Of a DNA stretch of 64,000 nucleotides, positions 9,437 to 19,457 are shown in pieces (within the stretch, counting starts at the first letter, position 1; each line of letters opens with the position of its first letter). Source of the DNA: Streptomyces sp. I6 (lineage in GTDB: Bacteria; Actinomycetota; Actinomycetes; Streptomycetales; Streptomycetaceae). The stretch is from positions 558,001 through 622,000 of the forward strand of contig RHDP01000001.1 of NCBI GenBank assembly GCA_003725745.1. The letters run 5' to 3'. The translations under genes were made by a program, and so were the position numbers. The notes beneath the pieces were generated by a model. It saw only the letters and a program-made list of their open reading frames with translations, made no database searches and was not told the DNA's origin.

Positions 9437-10452
9437 CCCGCGCGGGGCGGGCGCGGTCCGCCACCGTGCGGGCATCCGCACACCGAGCGCCACCCCGCCG
9501 CCGGCCGGGGCGTTGCCGAGGACCCGTGCCGCGCCGTACGCCCCGGTGCCGACGAGTGGTGTCGCGGCGGGGCTCCATGTGATCGACCGCCTTCCGGCAC
9601 GGTGGGGCCCGGAGAGGCGCGTCCCGGACCGCGCGGCCCGCGCGGGGTGTCGGTCCGGGCGCCGGCGTCGTACGACGCCCGTGGTTCTGCCCGGACGCTG
9701 CACCCGGCGAAGCGCCAGACCGTCGCGAGAGGTCCGGCCGCCCCGGCTGCCAGCGGACTTCCGCCGAGTTCCCGGCCGTCGGCAGCCCATGCGGGCGCGC
9801 GACCCGTGCCCGGCACTCAGCCGGCGCCCCGCACGCCCCCGCACGCCCCCGCACGCCCCCGCACGCCGCCGCGGTCCGAAGCCGCACCTCGGAGCGACGA
9901 GGGCGGCGGCCAGGGGCCGGGGGCGGGGAGCCGGGGCGGTAGCCGCGCCGACGGCCCCGTCTTCCTGTGCGATGGGCGTTCCGCCCGCCGCGGGCCCGGC
10001 GCAGGTCGGCCGGGACATGACGTTGCCGGGCCCGTCGGCCTTGGTACGGTCGAGCCCAACCGGCCTGCGGACACGGCCCGATCGGCCTCCGCGACCGGTG
10101 CTCACGCGGCGACGTGATCGGTGCCCGGGACGGAGTCGCCCGCCGGCGGCGATCGTCCGCGGGCACGGAGGGAGACACCCTCCACGGCCGCCGACCGCGT
10201 GGAGCGGCGCGTGGCCGCCCCGTGGGCGGCCCGCTTCGAGCAGGCCCGCCGGCCTCCACGAGCCGGCCGTGCGGGGCGGCTCCGCCCCGCACATCGCCCG
10301 AGCGGGCCGGCTGCCGACCGCCTTGCGTCATCGCCGCGATCCTTCAACGACAAACTCGGGAGAATGCGGACCATAACATGCAAGAATCTGCTTTAACCCA
10401 TCAGTCACAAAGCGTTCGTGATCACGCAACACCACTCGGCCAGAGTGGCGCC
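9437..10452. other. About 1 kb with no supportable gene
   Basis: Long open frames exist on both strands but all are Arg/Pro/Gly-rich with no recognisable domain, as expected by chance at this G+C. It contains a four-copy 10-bp repeat of GCACGCCCCC (9831-9870) and, at the right end, an AT-richer stretch (10360-10440) that is probably the promoter of the acetyltransferase. A degraded gene cannot be excluded. Confidence 0.5.
9831..9870. repeat. Four-copy 10-bp tandem repeat
   Basis: GCACGCCCCC three times followed by GCACGCCGCC, in non-coding sequence. Confidence 0.85.
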
Positions 10453-11919
10453 ATGACCGATGTGAACTCCGCGACGCGCACCCGCCGCCACCACTGGCGG
10501 CGGGACCTCGTCGAACTGGCCGCACTGTTCACCGCCGTCGCCGTCGCCGACGCCATCGCGAACATGATCGTGCACGGCCCCGACGGCCCCTACCTGCTGG
10601 TCGCCTCGGCACTCACGCTCGTCGCCACGGCCGCGTTCCACACCTGGTGGGCACGCCGCCACAGCCATGCCCCGCCGGCCGCCGATACCGGCGGTCCCGG
10701 AGCCGACGGCTCCGGGACCGCCGGCACGTCCGGTGCCGCCGGCCCGGCCGGCGCGCGGGAGCCCGCTCCCCGCGAGACCGCGCTGTGGCGCATGCGGTCG
10801 ACCGTCCGGGACGAGCCGGGCAGCCTCGCCGCCCTGTGCGGGCCCTGGCACGCCACCGGGTGGACATCCTGACGCTGCAGACGCACCCGCTGGCGGACGG
10901 CACCGTCGACGAGTTCCTGCTGCGGGCACCCGCCGCCCTCCAGGCCGAGGAGATCACCCGGGCGGTCTCGTCCGCCGGCGGCGGCGGCACCTGGATCGAA
11001 CGCGCCGACGCCCACGACCTGGTCGACACCCCGACGAGGCTGCTTGGCCTCGCCACCCGGACCGCCCTGGATGCGGCAGAACTCCCCTTGGCCATACGGC
11101 AGTTGCTGGGCCGGTGCACCATCCGCTCGCGGCCCGCCGAGACCCTCGGGGCCGGCCGGGCGGCGAGCAGGTCCCCGAGGAAGGCGTGCTGGACGAGACG
11201 GTGATCCGGCTGCGCGACCCGAACGGCGGCACGATCACGGTCGAGCGCCCGTATCCGCCCTTCACCCCGACCGAGTTCGCCCGGGCCCGCGCCCTGGTCG
11301 AGCTCGACGCCCGCCTCGGCCCGCGCGTCCCGCGCGCCCAGGACGTGCTGACACTCCCGGAGGGAAACGAGATCACCGTCCGCCGCGCGGACCAGGGCGA
11401 CGTCGCCGCCGCCCGCGCGATGCACGACCGCTGCTCGGCCCGGACCCTGCGGATGCGCTACCACGGGCCGGTCGCCGACGCGGACCGCTATCTGAACCAT
11501 CTCCTCAGCCCCCGGTTCGGCCGCACCCTCGCCGTGGAGACGGCGTCCGGCCGGATCGTCGCCCTCGGCCATCTGCTCTGGGACGGCGACGAGACCGAGG
11601 TCGCGCTCCTCGTCGAGGACCAGTGGCAGCGGCGCGGCATCGGCGCCGGGCTGCTGGGCCGGCTGGTGGCGCTGGCCGTCGAGGCGGGGTGCGAGAACGT
11701 CTACGCCGTGACCCAGTCGTCCAACACCGGCATGGTCGCCGCCATGCGCGGGCTCGGCCTCCCGCTCGACTACCAGATCGAGGAGGGCACCCTCGTGATC
11801 ACCGCACGCCTCAACGCGGCTCCGGTGCGCCCACGGCTTCCGCAGGACGCACCGCGCGCACTGCCCGGGAGCGGGAGCCTGCGCCCGAGTGGTCCCGGCC
11901 GGGCCGGGCCGAGCGCTGA
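10453..11919 (+). CDS. Membrane-anchored ACT-GNAT acetyltransferase (two or three apparent frameshifts)
   Basis: Three parts in order. Residues about 18-70 hold two hydrophobic segments (LAALFTAVAVADAIANMIV, LLVASALTLVATAAFHTWW). Next is an ACT-like ligand-binding domain starting LWRMRSTVRDEPGSLAAL and continuing VDILTLQTHPL. Last is a GNAT domain with the acetyl-CoA loop QRRGIGAGLLGRL and partner VYAVTQSSNTGMVAAMRGLG. The frame steps near 10858 and near 11160, each by one base; a third step near 11850 would end the gene at the TGA 11917-11919, otherwise it runs to 12055 over the opposing gene. ACT-GNAT fusions elsewhere are amino-acid-regulated protein lysine acetyltransferases, so amino-acid-responsive acetylation is a reasonable inference; the membrane anchor is a notable addition. 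Confidence 0.75.
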
Positions 11920-13055
11920 GCGCCTCGCACAGGTCGGCCCAGAGGTCCTCGACGTCCTCCAGTCCGACCGACATCCGCAGCAGCCGGTCGCTGACGCCCG
12001 CGGCACGCCGGTCCCCTCGGCCACGATCCGGTGGCTGATGGAGGCCGGGTGCTGAATCAGCGTGTCGACGCTGCCGAGGCTGACGGCGGGCGTGATCAGC
12101 CGGACGGCGGCGATCACGTCGCGCGGGTCCCGTACACCTCGAAGGAGACCATCGCGCCGCCGACCGACGGATAGTGGACCCGGGCGACGCGCGGGTCGGC
12201 GGAGAGCCGGCGGGCGAGGTCGGCGGCGGTCGCCGACGCGGCCCGGACCCGAACCGGCAGCGTGGACAGCCCCCGCAGCAGCAGATAGCCGGCCATCGGG
12301 TGCAGCACTCCTCCGGTCGCGAAGCGCACCTGCCGCAGCGCGGCGGCGAACTCCTCGTCGCAGGCGACGACGCCGCCCATCACGTCGCCGTGGCCGCCGA
12401 GGTACTTGGTCGCGCTGTGCAGCACGAGCCGGGCGCCCTGCTCGGCGGGCCGCTGGAGCACCGGGGTGGCGAAGGTGTTGTCGACGAGCAGCGGGACCGA
12501 TCCGCAGGAGTGGGCGAGCGCGGCGATGTCGGCCTCGGACAGCGTCGGGTTTGCGGGGCTCTCGACCATCACGAGCCCGGTGTCGGGCCGGATCGCCGCG
12601 GCGACGCCCGCCGGGTCGGTCCAGGTCACCTCAGTGCCGAGCAGTCCGCCGTCCAGCAGGTGGTCGCTGCACCCGTACAGCGGCCGGACCGCCACCACAT
12701 GGCGCAGCCCCATCGAGGCCCGGACCAGCAGCACCGCGGTCAGGGCGGCCATCCCGCTGGCGAAGGCCACCGCGCTCTCCGTGCCCTCGAGCCGGGCCAG
12801 CGCGGTCTCGAAGCGGGCCGTCGTCGGGTTGTCCAGCCGGGCGTAGACGGGCGGACCGTCCAGCCGCCCGCCGGTGGAGGCGAAGGCGTCGATGCGCGCC
12901 GCCTCCCCCTCCACGTCGTAGGAGGGGTAGGTGGTGGACAGGTCGATCGGCGCGGCGTGCAGGCCGAGCTGCACGAGGTCCTCGCGTCCGGCGTGCACGG
13001 CTTCGGTGGCGAGCGCCCGGGTGGGTGCGGGGGCGTTCGAGGGGGCGAATTCCAT
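11920..13055 (-). CDS. PLP-dependent trans-sulfuration enzyme (cystathionine gamma-synthase / methionine gamma-lyase type), apparent frameshifts
   Basis: Cys/Met metabolism PLP family enzyme. The N-terminus is ALATEAVHAGR; the phosphate-binding loop is SAVAFASGMAAL; PLP contacts are VESPANPTL and DNTFATPVLQ; the Schiff-base lysine is in HSATKYLGGHGDV. It starts at ATG 13055, in frame with an AATTCC leader. The frame steps near 12118 and near 12010; the C-terminus continues VSLGSVDTLIQHPASISH then MSVGLEDVEDLWADLCEAL, which is typical for the family. The precise stop is uncertain, so the left coordinate is approximate. It is divergent from an Lrp/AsnC regulator 60 bases away, an arrangement usual for amino-acid catabolic lyases and their sensor. 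Synthase versus lyase cannot be told. Confidence 0.8.
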
Positions 13056-13066
13056 GGCGCGCACTC

Positions 13067-13095
13067 TGGACAATTACCGGGCGGTAGCGTGGTTA
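13067..13095 (+). promoter_or_regulatory. Divergent promoter/operator between PLP enzyme and Lrp
   Basis: TTACCGGGCGGTAG (13074-13087, inverted repeat TACCG-GG-CGGTA) sits between TGGACA (13067-13072) and TGGTTA (13090-13095), a weak -35/-10 pair with a 17-base spacer. The same 14-mer is at 1274. A repressor bound here would block this promoter. Confidence 0.4.
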
Positions 13096-13115
13096 CTCCG
13101 TGCTACGTTCGGGCC

Positions 13116-13678
13116 ATGGCTGAATCTGTCGTTCTGGACCCGGTCGATCTTCACATACTGCGCATCCTGCAGAACGACGCCCGGACCACCTACCGGGAGG
13201 TGGCCGCCGAAGTGGGTGTCGCCCCTCCACATGCCTGGACCGGGTGAGCAGGCTGCGCCGCAGCGGGGTCATCCTCGGGCACCAGCTGCGACTGGATCCG
13301 GCCAAACTCGGAAGAGGGCTCGAGGCACTCCTGATGGTCCAGGTCCGTCCGCACCGGAGGGAACTGATCGGCCCGTTCGTCGAACGGATCCGGGCCCTGC
13401 CGGAATCACGTGCGCTCTTCCATCTGACGGGGCCCGACGACTATCTGGTGCATGTCGCCGTGACCGACACGGCGGACCTGCAGCGGCTGGTGCTGGACGA
13501 GTTCACGTCACGGCGTGAAGTCGCCCGTGTGGAGACCCGCCTGATCTTCCAGCAGTGGGACTGCGGCCCCCTCCTCCCGCCCGCTCAGGACCCGGCCGGG
13601 CATGCTCATTTGTCAGCCGACCGGGGCCCGGCGCGATCGGCCGGTGATGACGCCGGCCACCCACGCGTATCAGGATGA
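13116..13678 (+). CDS. Lrp/AsnC-family transcriptional regulator (one apparent frameshift)
   Basis: N-terminal HTH begins LDPVDLHILRILQNDARTTYREVAAEVGVAP and resumes as TCLDRVSRLRRSGVI. The frame break is at 13214-13220, where GTCGCCCCTCCACATGC needs one more C to read V-A-P-S-T-C. A RAM effector-binding domain follows (LMVQVRPHRRE, HLTGPDDYLVHVAV). ATG 13116. It is transcribed away from the trans-sulfuration enzyme and probably controls it in response to an amino acid such as methionine or a branched-chain amino acid. The last 40 residues are low complexity. Confidence 0.88.
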
Positions 13679-13682
13679 GCGC

Positions 13683-15371
13683 ATGCCAGAGACACCGAGC
13701 AGCGTGCTGCCCCGCCAGGTCGCCGACGCCTATGTCGACGCCCTCGTCGCCCTCGACCCGATCATCGGTACCTACCTCGGAGTCCCGGAGAGCGCGGGCT
13801 TCCTGCCCGACTTCTCCCCGGCCGGCCGGGAGGCCGTGGCCGAGCTCGCCCGCGCGACGCTCGTCCGGCTCGACGAGGCCGAGAAGATGCCCGGCGCGGA
13901 CTCGGACGCCGAACGGCGCTGCGGCCGTCTGCTGCGGGAACGGCTCACCGCCGAACTCGCCGTGCACGACGCCGAGGAGGGCCTTCGCACCGTCAGCAAC
14001 CTGCGGTCCCCCGCACACAGCGTGCGCAACGTCTTCACCGTGATGCCGACGGCGTCCAAGGAGGACTGGACGGCGGTCGCCGAGCGCATGCGGGCGGTGC
14101 CGGACGCCCTCGCCGGCTACCGCGCCTCGCTGGCCCTCGGGCTGGAGCGCGGGCTTCCCGCCGGTCCGCGCGCCACGGCCGCCTTCGTCGCACAGCTCGA
14201 CCAGTGGACGGACGGGCCGGACGGCCGCGGCTGGTTCGAGGACTTCGCCGCCGCCGGCCCGGACGGGCTCCGCACCGAACTCGACGGCGCCGCGGCGGTC
14301 GCCACCTCCGCCTTCCGCTCACTGCGTGACTGGATGCGCGAGGTGTACGCCCCCGGGATCGAGGGTGCCCCCGACACGGTGGGCCGCGAGCGCTACGCCC
14401 GGTGGGTCCGCTTCTTCAACGGCACCGACATCGACCTCGACGAGGCCTACGCGTACGGCTGGTCCGAGTACCACCGGCTGCTCGGCGAGATGAAGTCCGA
14501 GGCGGACAAGATCCTTCCGGGTGCGGGCCCCTGGGAGGCGCTGGCCCACCTCGACGTGCACGGCACCCACATCGAGGGTGTGGAGGAGGTGCGCGAGTGG
14601 CTGCAGAAGCTCATGGACGAGGCCATCGAGGCCCTGGACGGCACGCACTTCGAACTCGCCGACCGGGTACGGGTGGTGGAGTCCCGGATCGCGCCCGCCG
14701 GCAGCGCGGCCGCTCCCTACTACACGGGCCCCTCCGAGGACTTCTCGCGCCCCGGCCGGACCTGGCTGCCGACCATGGGCGAGACCCGCTTCCCGGTGTA
14801 CGACCTGGTCTCCACCTGGTACCACGAGGGCGTACCGGGGCACCATCTGCAGATCGCGCAGTGGGTCCACGTCGCCGACCGGCTGTCGCGCTACCAGGCG
14901 ACCGTCGGCGGGGTGAGCGCCAACGCGGAGGGCTGGGCGCTGTACGCCGAGCGGCTCATGGACGAACTCGGCTTCCTGCCGGACGCCGAGCGCAGGCTGG
15001 GCTATCTGGACGCCCAGATGATGCGTGCCTGCCGGGTCATCGTCGACATCGGCATGCACCTGGAACTGGAGATCCCCGCGGAATCGCCCTTCCACCCCGG
15101 CGAGCGCTGGACGCCGGAGCTGGCGCAGGAGTTCTTCGGCGGGCACAGCGGACGTCCCGCCGACTTCGTCGAGAGCGAGCTGACCCGCTATCTGTCCATG
15201 CCCGCGCAGGCCATCGGCTACAAGCTGGGAGAACGGGCCTGGCTGCTGGGGAGGGAGCGTGCCCGGGAGGCGCACGGGGACGCCTTCGACGCGAAGGCGT
15301 GGCACATGGCGGCGCTGTCGCAGGGGCCGCTGGGCCTGGACGACCTGGTGGACGAGCTGTCGAGGTTGTGA
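13683..15371 (+). CDS. DUF885-family putative metallopeptidase
   Basis: Intact protein of 562 residues from ATG 13683. It matches the DUF885 family, predicted zinc-dependent carboxypeptidase-like enzymes. The zinc site is WYHEGVPGHHLQIAQ near residue 378, containing HExxxHH, and a later glutamate lies in SANAEGWALYAERL. No signal peptide, so cytoplasmic. The substrate is probably a peptide, by family analogy only. It starts 4 bases after the Lrp stop, so it may be co-transcribed with it. Confidence 0.85.
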   Translation: MPETPSSVLPRQVADAYVDALVALDPIIGTYLGVPESAGFLPDFSPAGREAVAELARATLVRLDEAEKMPGADSDAERRCGRLLRERLTAELAVHDAEEGLRTVSNLRSPAHSVRNVFTVMPTASKEDWTAVAERMRAVPDALAGYRASLALGLERGLPAGPRATAAFVAQLDQWTDGPDGRGWFEDFAAAGPDGLRTELDGAAAVATSAFRSLRDWMREVYAPGIEGAPDTVGRERYARWVRFFNGTDIDLDEAYAYGWSEYHRLLGEMKSEADKILPGAGPWEALAHLDVHGTHIEGVEEVREWLQKLMDEAIEALDGTHFELADRVRVVESRIAPAGSAAAPYYTGPSEDFSRPGRTWLPTMGETRFPVYDLVSTWYHEGVPGHHLQIAQWVHVADRLSRYQATVGGVSANAEGWALYAERLMDELGFLPDAERRLGYLDAQMMRACRVIVDIGMHLELEIPAESPFHPGERWTPELAQEFFGGHSGRPADFVESELTRYLSMPAQAIGYKLGERAWLLGRERAREAHGDAFDAKAWHMAALSQGPLGLDDLVDELSRL

Positions 15372-15751
15372 CGGCGGGAGTCGTGCCGCGAGGTCCGGAC
15401 GCCCGGGCCGCCGGGCGGTCCGCCCGTGCGTCCGGACCTCGCGGGATTCCGTGGTGCGGCGGCGCCGGATGACCGCCGCCCCACCGCTCGTCACCGGCGG
15501 AAGCCGCCCCCGGCTCGACGAGCCGCCCCGTGGTCCGCTCGGCGAGCCGCCCCGTGGTCCGCTCGGCCTCCTGCGCCGCAAGGCAGGCGATGGTGCCGGT
15601 GCCGTCCGGCCACGCGACGGCATACGGTCGCGGCGGTGTGCCGCCGCGACCGGCTGAGGACCGCGGGGCACGGCGGGCCCGTCCCGGCCGGGGGCCGCCC
15701 GGGCTGCCGGCCGTGTTCCGGGCCGTTCGGCCGCCCGGGGCCCGGTCCGTG
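15372..15751. other. Intergenic region with a short direct repeat
   Basis: No gene recognised. The 24-bp sequence beginning GAGCCGCCCCGTGGTCC occurs twice in tandem at about 15521-15568. Confidence 0.5.
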
Positions 15752-16010
15752 TCAGCAGCCGCAGTCCTCCGCTCCGACGGGTGCCGTCAGCGGGTCGGCG
15801 GCACGGTGCCGCGGGCCCTGCCAGGTCTCGTACGCGAGCCCCTCGCGCACCCAGTACTCGAAGCCGCCCGGCATCTCCTTGACCCGGAAGCCGAGTTCGG
15901 CGAGCGCCAGCGCGGCGCCGTCGCAGCCCGGGCCCCAGCAGTAGGTGACGACCGGCACCGATCTGTCCAGCAGCCGTTCGGTCCGGTCGTGCACGAGGGC
16001 GGTGGGCAGA
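15752..16010 (-). pseudogene. Rhodanese-like domain protein, 5' end deleted
   Basis: Only the C-terminal part of a rhodanese domain remains: HLPTALVHDRTERLLDRSVP, then VVTYCWGPGCDGAALALAEL with the active-site Cys loop, then EMPGGFEYWVREG and a terminal EDCGC. The open frame stops (TGA) directly before the histidine at 16010, where a normal protein would still have 50-70 residues including its first half-domain. The opposing AsnC remnant starts at the next base. A GTG at 15994 could start an 80-residue product, but it would lack half the fold. Confidence 0.75.
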
Positions 16011-16011
16011 T

Positions 16012-16161
16012 GTCACGGGCGACGACTGCTTCGTGCTGAAGGTCGCCGCCCGGTCCATGAGCCGTCTCGAGGAGATCTCGGGCCGGATCAGCGGACTCGG
16101 CGCGGTGACGACGAGCGTCGTGTACTCCTCGCCCCTCCCCCGGCGGTCGCTCAGCCGCTGA
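16012..16161 (+). pseudogene. Lrp/AsnC-family regulator, C-terminal remnant
   Basis: The plus strand encodes TGDDCFVLKVAARSMSRLEE and ISGLGAVTTSVVYSSP, ending at TGA 16159-16161. This is the end of an AsnC/Lrp RAM domain. The HTH and most of the sensor domain are missing: the sequence switches at 16011 into the opposing rhodanese remnant. The stop overlaps the end of sbcC. Confidence 0.75.
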
Positions 16162-19100
16162 CCGGGGCCGACCGCAGCCGCACGGCCGAACCGTCGCGTT
16201 CCTTGACGACCTCGAGCCGGGCGGGGATCCGTCGGCGCAGGTCGGCGACGTGGCTGACGATGCCCACGCTGCGGTCGCGTTCCCGCAGCGAGTCGAGGAC
16301 GTCGAGCACCTCGTCGAGGGTCTGGTCGTCGAGGCTGCCGAAGCCCTCGTCGATGAACAGGGTGTCCAGCCGCGCGCCGCCGGCCTCGTCGGTGACGACG
16401 TCGGCGAGGCCCAGGGCGAGGGCGAGGGAGACGAAGAAGGTCTCCCCGCCGGACAGCGTCGCCGTGTCCCGCTCCTTGCCGGTCCACGCGTCGACGACGT
16501 GCAGACCGAGTCCGGAGCGCTTGCCGCCGGAACGGGCGTCGGAGTGGACCAGCGTGTAGCGGCCCGCGGACATGCGCCGGAGCCGTACGGTGGCCGCCGC
16601 GGCGACCTGTTCCAGCCGGCCCGCCAGGACGTAGGACTCCAGGCGCATCCTGCGCTCGTTGTCGGCGGAGGTGCCCGCGGTGAGGCCGGCGAGCCGGGCG
16701 ACGCGCTCGTACTCGTCGCGCAGCGGGCCGAGGCGGCGTGCTTCGGCCGCGGCGAGACGCGACAGCCGGTCGAGTTCCGCACAGCGTTCCCGGGCGGAGC
16801 CGAGCGCCGAGACCGCGTCCCGCAGTGCGCTGTCGGCGGCGTCGAAGACGCGCAGCGCCGCCTCGGGCCTCGCGGGCGGCCGCGCGGCGGCGGCGCGGGG
16901 TTCCGGTTCGGCGAGGCGGTCGGCCACCGCCGCCTCCTCGGCCTGCCAGGCGTCGAGCCGCCGCTGAAGGTCGCGCTGTCCGACGTCGTCCAGCAGCGCG
17001 GTGGCCGCGTCGGCGGGGGTGCCGTATCCGGCCCGGAACGCCGCGTCGGAGAGCCGGTCGTCGGCCTCCTTCAGACGGCGCGCCGTGGTGTCCACCGCGC
17101 GGACGGCCTCCGCGGCCTCGTGGAGCAGGGCGATGCGCCGCTCCAGCAGCGCGGTCCGCTCGGCGACGGTTCCGCAGCCGCCGACGGCCCGCGCCACCTC
17201 CGCGTCCAGCACGGTCTGCTCGCTCTCGAGGGCCTCCCGCCGCGACGTCCGCGCGACGGCGCGCCGTTCGGCCTCCTGCCGCGCCGACAGCCGCTCGCCG
17301 TACTCCCGCTCGGCCCGGTCCAGTTCCTCGCGGGCGTCGTGCATCCCGGCCGCCAGCGCGTGGGCTTGCCGGTGCTCGCGCTCCAGCCGGGCCACGACCT
17401 CCTCCAGGGCCGTGACGGCGGGGTCGGCGGGCGCGGTGTCCGCCGTGCCGCCGCCTTCGTGGCCGGCGACGGCCACGGCACGGGGCGATCCCCCCGCCGC
17501 GGTGGGGGCAGGGGCGGCCGCGGTGTCCGGCCGGACGTCCACGCCGCCGCCGGCCGGCGACTGAGCGTGAGCGCCCGAGCCCGTCCTCTCACGGGAGCCG
17601 TTCGCCGCCTCTCCGCCGCGCAGGTCGTCGGGCGCCGCGGACGGTGACGGAATGCCCGGCCCTCCGCGGCGGACAGCGCCGCCCGCGGGCCTGCGCCGTC
17701 ACCCGGGCCCTCGGGGCCGCCTCGCGCGCCGCCTCCCTCGCGGCCGTGAACGCCCCCCGCAAAACGGCCAGTTGCCGTTCGGCCTCGGCGCGGGCCCGGT
17801 CGGCGGCGACGTACTCCTCGTACGCCGCGTCCTCCGCCGCGCGGTCGACATGGGCCTGCCCCGGCCTCGCCGGTGCGGGGTGCTCCGTGGAGCCGCAGAC
17901 GGCACAGGGTTCGCCGGGGGCGAGCCCGGCGGCGAGTTCGGCGGCGATGCCGAGGAGCCGGCGCTCCTTGAGGTCGAGCCATCGCTCACGGGCCGCGCCG
18001 GCCCGCTCGCGCGCGGTGCGGTGGTCGTCCTCGACGGCATCGGCCCTGGCGGCGAGGCGGTCGCGTTCACGGGCGGCGGCCACCCGGCGGCGGGCCGGTT
18101 CCAGCCGTCCCGCGAGGTGCTCGGCGCGGGTCGCGGCCTCCTGCGCGGCCTCGATCCGGTCCTGGAGCGAGCGGCGCACCCGGTCCCAGCCGGCGAGCCA
18201 GCCCTCGGCTTCCTGGAGGACCCCTTCGTCATGGCGGGCCTGGCGATCCAGTTCCCCGCGTTCGCGGGCGATGCCGGCGCTGCGCTGCTCGGCGCGGCGA
18301 GCGGCGTCCAGGCCGCCCCGTTCCCGCCGAAGCTCGTGCTCCACTTCGGAGAGCCGCTCCGCGCCCATGTCCGCCAGTGCCGCGGGGAGGGCGGCCCGGG
18401 CCCGCCCGGCGGCGGCGTCGGCGGACTCGTGCTCCCGCTCGGCGTCCTCGCGCAACCGCAGCGCCGGGCCGACCAGTTCGGCCCGGCGGGCCTGCTCCAG
18501 GCGTGCTCGTGCGCGTTCCATCGCGGGCCGCCGCTCCTCCAGTTCACCGGCCCGCCGTACGGCGTCGTCGTGGCGCCGCTGCAGTGCGGCCAGTTCCCGT
18601 TCCGCGTCCAGGGCCCGCCGGGCGGCGGATTGGCGGGCCTGGGCCGCGGACCGGGCCGAGGCGGCGACGGCGAGGGATTCCCGGGCGTCCGCCCGGGCCA
18701 CGGCGGCCCACTGCAGCACCGCGTCGGCGAGGCCGGGGTCTCCCGGCCGGTGGGCGGGGGCGGGCCAGTCGCCGGCCGCGTTCCCGGCCGCCTGGCCCAT
18801 TCGGTGGGCGAGGGCCAGCAGCCGGTCGTCGCCGTCCCGCACCTGCTGCTCGGCGGCGCGGCGCAGTTCGGCGAGGCGTTCCTCGACCAGGGCGAACCGG
18901 CGGGTGTCGAAGAGCCGGCCGAGCAGCTTTCCGCGTGCTTCCGCGTCCGCCCGCAGAAAGCGCGCGAAATCGCCCTGGGGCAGCAGGACGACCTGGCAGA
19001 ACTGCTCCCGGCTCATGCCGACGAGCTGCCCGATCTCGTCGCCGATCTCCTGGTGGGAGCGGCTGAGGGCGGTCCATTCGCCGCGCGCCGCGTCGTACTC

Positions 19101-19457
19101 CCGCAGCCGGCTCTGGGCCTTCTCGACGGTGACGCCCGTGCCCTTCTTCTTGGGGCGGGGCTGTGCGGGGCGCCGGGTGACCTCCAGCCGGCGGCCGCCC
19201 ACGGTCAGGTCCAGGCACACCTCGGTGTGGGTGCCGGCGTGGGCGTGGTCGCTGCGCAGCGATGCGCCGGGACTCTGCCGGGCGCCGGGCACCGCGCCGT
19301 ACAGGGCGTAGCAGACGGCGTCGAGGACGGACGTCTTGCCCGCACCCGTCGGTCCGTGCAGCAGGAACAGACCCGCGGCGGACAGCGTGTCGAAGTCGAT
19401 CTGCTGCCGTGTGGCGAAGGGCCCGAAGGCGGTGATCTCCAGCCGGTGCAGTCTCAC
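16151..19457 (-). CDS. sbcC: SbcC-type SMC exonuclease subunit (one apparent frameshift)
   Basis: ATPase subunit of the SbcCD (Mre11-Rad50-like) double-strand-break and hairpin nuclease. The N-terminal Walker A is LLHGPTGAGKTSVLDAVCYA; long coiled coils flank a zinc hook GEPCAVCGSTEH; the C-terminal ABC signature is ATLSGGETFFVSLALALG and Walker B is LDTLFIDEGFGSLDDQ. The frame changes once around 17640-17700, between the distal coiled coil (AAREAAPRARVTAQARG) and the stretch leading into VTALEEVVARLEREHRQ; one base restores continuity. About 1100 residues. ATG 19457 overlaps the sbcD stop by 4 bases, so the pair is translationally coupled. Confidence 0.92.

Noticed and set aside
9414-10331. 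Long minus-strand frames in the 9437-10452 gap
   Set aside because: Arg/Pro/Gly-rich translations without domains or a ribosome binding site, as expected by chance in this base composition.
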